Under the pieces are notes generated by a model. That model worked only from the letters and a program-made list of their open reading frames with translations. It was not told the DNA's origin and did no database searches. Made by a program: the position numbers and the translations under genes. Source: Candidatus Saccharimonadia bacterium (GTDB lineage Bacteria > Patescibacteriota > Saccharimonadia > Saccharimonadales > Saccharimonadaceae). Taken from it: DNA of 25,752 nt. Positions 20,737 to 25,752 of the stretch are shown piece by piece. Within the stretch, counting starts at the first letter, position 1, and each line of letters opens with the position of its first letter. The DNA is taken from contig JALRBE010000015.1 in assembly GCA_023262335.1 (NCBI GenBank), positions 1 to 25,752 of the forward strand, given 5' to 3'.

Positions 20737-21396
20737 TCAAGCCGCGGACTTTGGAAGCGCTTTGACGAAGTTCGTCACCAGTCCCTCGCCAAGCCAGCGT
20801 TTTTCGTAGTTCGTCAGTATCTTGTAGTCATCAGCGAGTTCGGAATCATGCAGATCGAATGACAGCTCGCCGACATGCCAGCCGCTCGCGACCATCTGCT
20901 CAAGCGACCAATGAAAGAATTCGCGGTTGTCGTGCTTCAGGTACAGGGCGCCGCCAGGTCGGAGCAACCCTTCGTACTGCTCCAGGTAGTGCGCGTGGGT
21001 CATGCGGCGGCGCGCGGCGCGCTTTTTCGGGAACGGATCAGGAAACGTGATCCAGAGCGACCCGACGGACGCGCCGTTCGCAACTTCCGCCAGCTGATCC
21101 GCCCTTGCCCGGACGAAGTACACGTTCTTCAGCCCGCGTTCGGCAGCGGCTTGCGCGCCCTTTTGCAAGCGGTCGGCCTTGACGTCGACCGCTACGACCG
21201 TTTTTTCCGGGTAGCGCGCGGCGAGCTCCACGCTGAACAGACCCGTTCCCGCGCCCAGCTCCACTATGTCGACGTCACGTTTTTGCCACGCCTCAAGCTC
21301 AAAGCAAATCGGCGAATTGTGAAACAGCGCGAACTTATACTTCTTGCGCTTCTTCGTGATGATGAAATCGGTGGGATCTACCTCTATAATGCTCAT
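20737..21396 (-). CDS. trmB: tRNA (guanine-N7-)-methyltransferase TrmB
   Basis: The 219-aa product has the SAM-binding motif V-E-L-G-A-G-T-G near residues 44-51, a following acidic strand V-A-V-D-V-K, and the TrmB signature F-P-D-P-F-P-K-K-R with R-R-R-M and H-A-H-Y-L downstream. TrmB methylates G46 in the tRNA variable loop. Length is typical of the family. The start is the ATG at 21396; the reading frame continues upstream, but only as antisense to mscS. The start codons of trmB and mscS are divergent and only 15 bp apart, so any trmB promoter must lie inside the mscS coding sequence. Confidence 0.92.
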   Translation of the reverse strand: MSIIEVDPTDFIITKKRKKYKFALFHNSPICFELEAWQKRDVDIVELGAGTGLFSVELAARYPEKTVVAVDVKADRLQKGAQAAAERGLKNVYFVRARADQLAEVANGASVGSLWITFPDPFPKKRAARRRMTHAHYLEQYEGLLRPGGALYLKHDNREFFHWSLEQMVASGWHVGELSFDLHDSELADDYKILTNYEKRWLGEGLVTNFVKALPKSAA

Positions 21397-21398
21397 GG

Positions 21399-21404
21399 TA
21401 TACT
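21399..21404 (+). promoter_or_regulatory. -10 box of mscS (leaderless)
   Basis: TATACT ending 7 nt before the mscS ATG at 21412. It lies in the 15-bp gap between two divergent start codons. Confidence 0.55.
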
Positions 21405-21411
21405 GGTATGC

Positions 21412-22290
21412 ATGGAAACGCTGCTCGTTTGGTTGAAAGCGCAAACTGCCATGTTCAGTCCGATGGCCGCGTGGTTCGCTGATCACGCCGCGGCAATGCT
21501 TGTCATCATTATAACAGGAGCGTTCGCCTATTACGTAGGCGGCCGCATACTGTCGGTATTCGTGAAACGGCTGGTCAAATCCACCCGGCACCGCGAATGG
21601 CACCAAAAAGACATCGAAAAACGCCAAAAGACCTTGGCCGCGGTCGCGCGCAACGTTTGGCACATTTTCGTTGTCATCGTGGTGGTCATCGCTTTGTTCC
21701 GCGAAGGCATCGACCATGCCGATTCGATTCTGGCGCCGTTCTTTGCTAGCGCCGGCGTCGTCAGCGTCATTCTTGGTTTCGGCGCGCAGACGATCATCAA
21801 GGACTTTTTGGCCGGACTGTTCATCATCGGCGAAAATCAGTACCGCGTGGGCGACATCGTGGAGTTCACCGACAACGCCAGCGGTACGGTCGAACGGATC
21901 GGCAGCCGCAGCACCGTGATTCGCGACGTCGACGGCAACGTCCACTACTTGCCGAACGGTTCGATCACGCACGTGATCAACAAGACCATGGGGTACAGCA
22001 TGGCGCGGTTCATCGTCACGGTCGACCCGGGCTCGGACGTGAAAAAAATCAGCACGATCATCGACAAGATCGGCAAGGAGCTGTCCGAGGAAGAAAAGTG
22101 GAAAGCCAAGATTCTTGAGCCGCCCAAGTTCGTATCGGTCGGCGAATTTACCGGCAGCTCGCTCGAAATCATCTGCGCCGGCAAGACGCAACCGTCTGAC
22201 CAATGGGCGGTCGTGGCGGAAATGCGACGGCGATTGCTCGTCGCGTTCGAAAAAGCCGGCGTCAAGCTGGCGCCTGGTATCACTCAGTAG
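21412..22290 (+). CDS. mscS: small-conductance mechanosensitive channel, MscS family
   Basis: The 292-aa product has three hydrophobic segments (about residues 10-28, 28-52 and 83-105), then the pore helix region G-V-V-S-V-I-L-G-F-G-A-Q-T followed by I-K-D-F-L-A-G-L-F-I and G-D-I-V-E-F, which is the MscS signature. The soluble vestibule follows with L-P-N-G near residue 181. The channel opens under membrane tension to release osmolytes on hypo-osmotic shock. The ATG at 21412 lies 7 nt after TATACT. The 3' end overlaps the convergent gene by 11 bp. Confidence 0.92.
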   Translation: METLLVWLKAQTAMFSPMAAWFADHAAAMLVIIITGAFAYYVGGRILSVFVKRLVKSTRHREWHQKDIEKRQKTLAAVARNVWHIFVVIVVVIALFREGIDHADSILAPFFASAGVVSVILGFGAQTIIKDFLAGLFIIGENQYRVGDIVEFTDNASGTVERIGSRSTVIRDVDGNVHYLPNGSITHVINKTMGYSMARFIVTVDPGSDVKKISTIIDKIGKELSEEEKWKAKILEPPKFVSVGEFTGSSLEIICAGKTQPSDQWAVVAEMRRRLLVAFEKAGVKLAPGITQ

Positions 22291-22651
22291 CGGCGGGGGC
22301 GCCGATGCCAAGCGTATGCTCGTCGAGCACCGAAGGATTGAACGCGTCGTTCGCGGTCACTTGTTTGACTTGTTCTTCGTAGAGCGCCTTGAATTGTTCG
22401 ATGGTCTCATTGTCCACTTTGCCGCTCGCCGGGAAGCTCTTAAACGTGCTTGAACGTTCGACCTGGCTTTGCACGGCCTGGAATCCTGGCCGGCTCAAGT
22501 CGAGCTGCGCCGCGCCGCTCGACGCGTACAACGCCATACTGACGCTCACTAGGACAAGCGCGATGACAATACTGCTGCCGACGAACAGCACGATACGCGC
22601 CTGAAACCAGTGCTTTTTATGTTCCGTAACGGCTGTCGCGTCCTCAGTCAT
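22280..22651 (-). CDS. single-TM hypothetical protein, 123 aa
   Basis: A polar N-terminus of about 18 residues is followed by one membrane helix (about 19-43) and an external domain of about 80 residues with L-D-L-S-R-P-G-F-Q-A-V and K-S-F-P-A-S-G-K-V segments and no cysteine. It resembles a small uncharacterised CPR family by recollection. The ATG overlaps the stop of the upstream secreted-protein gene by 8 bp, so the two are co-translated, and the products may form an envelope pair. Confidence 0.75.
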   Translation of the reverse strand: MTEDATAVTEHKKHWFQARIVLFVGSSIVIALVLVSVSMALYASSGAAQLDLSRPGFQAVQSQVERSSTFKSFPASGKVDNETIEQFKALYEEQVKQVTANDAFNPSVLDEHTLGIGAPAATE

Positions 22652-23192
22652 TCGTCACTCCTTTGAGCCGCGATTCGTTCTGCTCTTGGAACGTACCGAC
22701 CGCCGACCTGTATTCGTCGATCTTGCCGTGCAGTTTTTTGATTGACTGCTGCACGCCCGCCCTGAGTTCGCGCGTTTCGGCGACTTTGTCGTAAAAACCG
22801 ACCGGTTGGCGAACGCAGTTCATGCGTACCAAGTCCGACATGGAATCGTCATAGCGTTTGTACGCCGCCCTGAACTGCGTCAGCGCCGCGGCGTACTCGT
22901 TCGAAATCCTCACGAACGTCGAGGTATCGAACCGGTTCACGGCGAGACGGCCGTTCAGCCGTGCGATCAGTTTGTCGCTGATGGAAAAATACGCCTGGTT
23001 ACGGTTCACGTACACGGGAGCGTCGTTCGCGTGGATCTGACTGAGCGTCGCGATGATAGCAGGGCACGCGTTTTTGATGTGGGCGATCTGCTCGTCGGTC
23101 ACGGTGGGCGATTCCTGGGCGCTCGTCGGCAACGACGAAAGAGCGCCCGCCGTAGCGATCGCGGCCAGCAAGACGGCAAGCACGAATTTCAT
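22644..23192 (-). CDS. secreted helical protein, 182 aa
   Basis: A clear signal peptide opens the product: M-K-F, a hydrophobic core L-A-V-L-L-A-A-I-A-T-A, and a likely cut at T-S-A|Q-E. The mature part is helical, with two cysteines (N-A-C-P and M-N-C-V) about 80 residues apart, and a helical end that may form a coiled coil. No lipobox. No known family name, but it looks like a conserved exported CPR protein. The promoter TTGACC-17-GATAAT (23229-23201) ends 8 nt before the ATG, inside the 3' end of the glycosylase gene. Confidence 0.8.
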   Translation of the reverse strand: MKFVLAVLLAAIATAGALSSLPTSAQESPTVTDEQIAHIKNACPAIIATLSQIHANDAPVYVNRNQAYFSISDKLIARLNGRLAVNRFDTSTFVRISNEYAAALTQFRAAYKRYDDSMSDLVRMNCVRQPVGFYDKVAETRELRAGVQQSIKKLHGKIDEYRSAVGTFQEQNESRLKGVTND

Positions 23193-23200
23193 TGTTATCC

Positions 23201-23229
23201 ATTATCTAGCGTACGGCTTATTTGGTCAA
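23201..23229 (-). promoter_or_regulatory. promoter of the secreted/membrane pair (leaderless)
   Basis: TTGACC (23229-23224), a 17-bp spacer and GATAAT (23206-23201), 8 nt before the ATG. The -35 lies within the end of the upstream coding sequence. Confidence 0.7.
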
Positions 23230-23988
23230 ATGCAGCACGCCGTCCGTTTCCCGTACGAGCCCGTCCTTGACCAAGCCGGCGAGCGCGGCGGCAAACCGCT
23301 CGTCGGCACGCACTGCTGCCATGAGCGACGGCTCGCTTCGGTCTTCCTCGGCAAGTGCGGCAATGATCTGCCCTCTGACCTCGCGCACGCTCCCCTTCAG
23401 CCGCGACTGCTTTTTGTACTGGGCGCTACGACCAGGAGCGACACCTTGTTTCTTCAGATAGCTGCCGTAATCCATGAGCGCCCAATAAAAGCGCCGCGGT
23501 TCGTCACGGTCAAGCACGCGCGCAAGCACGTCTCGGATGTCTTTGTCGTCGACGAGTTCCGTGTCGCCGAAGAAGTGGTGGATGAATACCGCCCGGACGT
23601 TGGTTTCGATATAAACGGACGGCTTGTCGTAGGCGTATGCCATGATCGCGCCTGGCAATGCCAGCAGTCCGGTCTCGTCCGTTGGGAATGCCCCGAGTTC
23701 GACGATCCTTTTTGCCGCTTCGTGCAAAAACTTCGCGCGGCGGTTGTAGCCGAGTCCCTGCCACAACCGGAGCACGTCTGCCAAGCTTGCTGCCGCGAGC
23801 GAGCGCTCGTCCGGAAACGCCTCAACGAACGCGGCGAACTTCGGGATGACGCGGTCGACCTGCGTTTGCTGCAGCATGAGTTCGCTCACGAGCACGTAGT
23901 ACGGCCTGGTATCTGCTCGCCATGGCATATCCCTATATAATTCTTCGCCCATCTGGCTGAGGAATCGGCGAAATTCGTCGTCGGTCAT
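23218..23988 (-). CDS. MutY-like HhH-GPD DNA glycosylase, clusterless, with a gap in the HhH motif
   Basis: The 256-aa product matches MutY-type glycosylases: M-P-W-R, S-E-L-M-L-Q-Q-T-Q-V, W-Q-G-L-G-Y-N-R-R-A and I-E-T-N-V-R-A-V-F. MutY removes adenine opposite 8-oxoguanine. Two things are odd. The helix-hairpin-helix segment, normally L-P-G-[IV]-G-x-Y-T-A-x-A, reads L-P-G-A-I-M-A here, about seven residues short. There is no cysteine at all, so no 4Fe-4S cluster. The C-terminus resembles a winged helix in place of the cluster and MutT-like domains. I chose the ATG at 23988, 7 nt after TATACT; the upstream extension covers the divergent msrA promoter. Confidence 0.82.
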   Translation of the reverse strand: MTDDEFRRFLSQMGEELYRDMPWRADTRPYYVLVSELMLQQTQVDRVIPKFAAFVEAFPDERSLAAASLADVLRLWQGLGYNRRAKFLHEAAKRIVELGAFPTDETGLLALPGAIMAYAYDKPSVYIETNVRAVFIHHFFGDTELVDDKDIRDVLARVLDRDEPRRFYWALMDYGSYLKKQGVAPGRSAQYKKQSRLKGSVREVRGQIIAALAEEDRSEPSLMAAVRADERFAAALAGLVKDGLVRETDGVLHLTK

Positions 23989-23995
23989 ACGTACG

Positions 23996-24001
23996 AGTAT
24001 A
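23996..24001 (-). promoter_or_regulatory. -10 box of the glycosylase gene (leaderless)
   Basis: TATACT on the minus strand ending 7 nt before the ATG at 23988. No good -35 box. Confidence 0.55.
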
Positions 24002-24017
24002 CCCGAAGCCCGCCTGG

Positions 24018-24046
24018 TTATGCGCCAGACCGATTCGCGGTATAAT
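24018..24046 (+). promoter_or_regulatory. promoter of msrA (leaderless)
   Basis: TTATGC (24018-24023), a 17-bp spacer and TATAAT (24041-24046), ending 6 nt before the ATG at 24053. Confidence 0.7.
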
Positions 24047-24052
24047 AAGAAT

Positions 24053-24580
24053 ATGACAACGTACGTGCTGGCAGGAGGATGTTTTTGGTGCTTGGATGCC
24101 GTGTACCGACGACTGAACGGCGTCGAGGAAGTCACTAGTGGTTACACAGGCGGCGACATACCCTACCCGTCGTATGAGCAAGTGTCGCTTGGCACGTCCG
24201 GCCACGCCGAGGCGGTGCGCGTACGGTTCGACGAATCCGTCATTCCGGCCGAAACCATTTTGGACCTGTTCTTTTTGATCCACGACCCGACGACGCTTGA
24301 CCGCCAGGGCAACGACGTCGGCCCGCAGTATCGTTCGGCCCTGTTTTACGCCAGCGACGAAGAGCGCCAGGCCTTCGAGGCGGCATGCGACCGTGCCAAA
24401 GAGCATTGGGGGGAGACCATCGTCACGCAAATCGCTCCGTTAGACGAGTTCTATATCGCCGAAGAATACCATCAGGACTATTTCAACAAGAATCCGGCGG
24501 CCGGATATTGCTCGATCATCATCGCGCCGAAAATCAGCAAAGCGCGCGCAGCGTTCAAAAAATGGTTCAAGGAGGACTGA
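24053..24580 (+). CDS. msrA: peptide-methionine (S)-S-oxide reductase MsrA
   Basis: The 175-aa product has the MsrA active site G-G-C-F-W-C at residues 8-13 (catalytic Cys10), then S-G-Y-T-G-G, P-S-Y-E-Q-V, G-H-A-E-A-V and H-D-P-T-T. It reduces methionine-S-sulfoxide in proteins after oxidative damage. A C-terminal Cys in A-G-Y-C-S may serve as the resolving cysteine besides Cys13. The ATG lies 6 nt after TATAAT. The stop overlaps the next gene's ATG (TGATG), so the two are coupled. Divergent from the MutY-like gene, another oxidative-damage function. Confidence 0.95.
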   Translation: MTTYVLAGGCFWCLDAVYRRLNGVEEVTSGYTGGDIPYPSYEQVSLGTSGHAEAVRVRFDESVIPAETILDLFFLIHDPTTLDRQGNDVGPQYRSALFYASDEERQAFEAACDRAKEHWGETIVTQIAPLDEFYIAEEYHQDYFNKNPAAGYCSIIIAPKISKARAAFKKWFKED

Positions 24581-25209
24581 TGCTGTTCACGAACTATGAG
24601 CATGCCTGCTTTGCGATCGACATGGACGACCAGCGGCTCGTCGTCGACCCGGGTGGCTATACTACCGATTTCACGGCAACGGATTCGATCGTCGCCGTCG
24701 TTCTGACGCACGCGCACCCCGACCACAAAGACATGAGGCACCTGCGAGCCATCCGCGACGCGAATCCCGACGTGGCCATCATTGGTCATACTGATGTCAT
24801 CAGCGACCTCGAAGGATTTGCCTTGCGTCCAGTCGTCGCGAACGAGGGCATCAAGATCGGCCCGTTCGAGTTGGAATTTTTTGGAGGCGACCACGCGGTC
24901 ATCCACCCCTCGATCGATGTCATCGCGAACCTCGGCGTCATGATTAATGGCGCGGTGTATTACCCGGGTGATTCGTTCGCCTTGCCGGAGCGTCCAGTGC
25001 GACTGCTTGCCCTCCCTGTTGCCGCGCCGTGGCTCAAACTCAGCGAAGCCGTCGAGTTCATACGGGCAGTCAGGCCGCAGCAAGCCGTTCCGACGCATGA
25101 CGCCGTCTTGTCCGAAACGGGCAAGTCGCTACCTGACCGCTTGGTTCCCCTTTTGACAAGCGACCTCGACATCACGTACAACCGTCCTGATTCGCCGATT
25201 GAACTGTAA
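24580..25209 (+). CDS. metallo-beta-lactamase-fold hydrolase (UlaG-like)
   Basis: The 209-aa product has the metal-binding motif T-H-A-H-P-D-H (residues 43-49), then G-G-D-H-A, Y-Y-P-G-D-S and P-T-H-D-A. This set fits the UlaG/RNase Z-like branch of small metal-dependent hydrolases. The substrate is unknown; family members act on phosphodiesters, lactones or other esters. The start overlaps the msrA stop by one base and AAGGAGG lies within the msrA end, so it is the second gene of an msrA operon. Confidence 0.87.
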   Translation: MLFTNYEHACFAIDMDDQRLVVDPGGYTTDFTATDSIVAVVLTHAHPDHKDMRHLRAIRDANPDVAIIGHTDVISDLEGFALRPVVANEGIKIGPFELEFFGGDHAVIHPSIDVIANLGVMINGAVYYPGDSFALPERPVRLLALPVAAPWLKLSEAVEFIRAVRPQQAVPTHDAVLSETGKSLPDRLVPLLTSDLDITYNRPDSPIEL

Positions 25210-25232
25210 GAGCAAATGCCCCGCGCAGTAGA

Positions 25233-25260
25233 AACCGGCAGCTTATGAAGACTGCCGGTT
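25233..25260 (+). terminator. hairpin after the msrA operon
   Basis: A 9-bp perfect stem (25233-25241/25252-25260) with a 10-nt loop, 23 bp past the stop. There is no T-run, so it may act as a 3' end stabiliser or a weak terminator. Confidence 0.5.
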
Positions 25261-25295
25261 ATGTGGTTCGTACTCGGAATGAAATCGTCGCGCCC

Positions 25296-25317
25296 ACCCC
25301 ATCGCCATTGATGGGGT
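25296..25317. terminator. hairpin before the convergent partial gene
   Basis: ACCCCATC/GATGGGGT, 8 bp with a 6-nt loop, lying between two convergent genes. No T-run on either side. Confidence 0.4.
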
Positions 25318-25328
25318 TCGGGCACCGT

Positions 25329-25752
25329 TCAGGCTTCAACGAGATCGCGCTCGATCGCCGTCGACACGTTCAGCAGCCGATAGATCGGCAGCCTGGTGAT
25401 ACGGCGCAGCACGGCCTCGTTCTTGCGGTAGAAGAACAGAACGACGTCGCCGTCCGCGGACACGCCCACATGGCCGCGCCCGAGATCGTCACCCAGGTAG
25501 TAGCTTGCGCCACCGCCGAAGATGGCCGCTCTGCGAACCTTGTAGGTGGTCTTGCGATCGCCGGCATCGGTGTTCCTGATGATGACGTAATAGCCGTCTT
25601 CGACCTTGTCGAACGGTTCGGGCGGCAGAAGCGTCACCTCAAGTGACACGTCCGGCGTCGCGTGCTTCGCCGGCGACGGACCGGTCAAGTCCAACACGAA
25701 CCGCGTCGACCATGAGGTCTCGTCCATCGCGGCGATGAAATCCTCGATCGTC
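25329..25752 (-). CDS. hypothetical protein, 5' end outside the window
   Basis: The frame is open to the window edge. An internal ATG at 25727 lacks a ribosome site or -10 box, so I think the gene starts beyond the window. The visible 140 residues are soluble and strand-rich: R-F-V-L-D-L-T, L-E-V-T-L-L-P-P, Y-Y-V-I-I-R, T-T-Y-K-V-R-R, V-V-L-F-F-Y-R, with a G-G-G turn. No recognised family. Confidence 0.65.
   Translation of the reverse strand, partial: TIEDFIAAMDETSWSTRFVLDLTGPSPAKHATPDVSLEVTLLPPEPFDKVEDGYYVIIRNTDAGDRKTTYKVRRAAIFGGGASYYLGDDLGRGHVGVSADGDVVLFFYRKNEAVLRRITRLPIYRLLNVSTAIERDLVEA

Noticed and set aside
20737..22311. Long form of trmB (524 codons)
   Set aside because: The extra part is antisense to mscS; TrmB length and motifs fit a start at 21396.
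24385..25209. Long form of the metallo-beta-lactamase-fold gene
   Set aside because: The extra N-terminus lies in another frame of msrA; the TGATG overlap and AAGGAGG fix the start at 24580.
1..25752. UGA recoding to Gly or Trp
   Set aside because: Conserved genes contain no in-frame UGA and several end in UGA (msrA, 6758, 7371).
1..25752. CRISPR array, transposase or integrase
   Set aside because: No regularly spaced direct repeats and no transposase or recombinase motifs were seen.

Overview
The window is a compact, gene-dense bacterial segment, GC-rich in its genes and AT-rich in its promoters. UGA, UAG and UAA all serve as stops, so the UGA-recoding Gracilibacteria/Absconditabacteria are unlikely. 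Several proteins have the look of Candidate Phyla Radiation (Patescibacteria) families: the small YYLH/LRGG protein at 13206-13412, the two-TM protein at 13483-14109, the secreted/membrane pair at 22280-23192, and a short MurC. I infer a Saccharibacteria (TM7)-like organism with moderate confidence; no rRNA or other marker gene is present to settle it.

Layout. 1-534: 5' part of a CAU tRNA (minus), three tandem hairpins, and a 49-codon small ORF facing a divergent promoter. 535-2932: operon of a six-TM membrane protein, a free-standing ATP-cone protein, and a flavin disulfide-reductase homologue that lacks its redox cysteines. 2990-6076: a 1028-residue four-TM protein with a transglutaminase-like Cys-His-Asp core predicted outside the cell. 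6198-7362: small unknown genes. 7371-8720: a peroxiredoxin-like protein, and a secreted-protein gene split by an in-frame UAG. 8761-9913: an AT-rich stretch with one foreign-looking gene and fragments resembling the adjacent intact initiator tRNA-fMet. 9964-12812: an FtsB/DivIC-like gene, another CAU tRNA (probably Ile2), and small unknown genes. 12813-13205: non-coding, with a candidate small RNA and a long inverted repeat. 13206-15376: small conserved protein, two-TM protein, MFS transporter. 15480-19606: MurC-Nudix fusion, winged-helix-Nudix protein, CYTH-uridine-kinase fusion, and a further Nudix hydrolase. 19759-25752: a two-gene unknown operon, TrmB, MscS, a membrane/secreted pair, a MutY-like glycosylase, MsrA with a metallo-beta-lactamase-fold hydrolase, and a partial unknown gene.

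How it works together. The recognisable functions are envelope building and sensing (MurC, FtsB-like, MscS, transglutaminase-like protein), oxidative-damage handling (peroxiredoxin-like, MsrA, MutY-like, flavoprotein) and nucleotide or phosphate chemistry (three Nudix domains, CYTH-kinase). A recurring feature is a -10 box ending 6-8 nt before the start codon with no Shine-Dalgarno site, seen at nine genes and implying leaderless mRNAs. Downstream operon genes and many of the small genes instead carry clear AGGAGG-type sites. The most system-like region is the Nudix/CYTH-kinase cluster, where a winged-helix-Nudix gene and the CYTH-kinase gene diverge from a short AT-rich spacer holding two palindromes.
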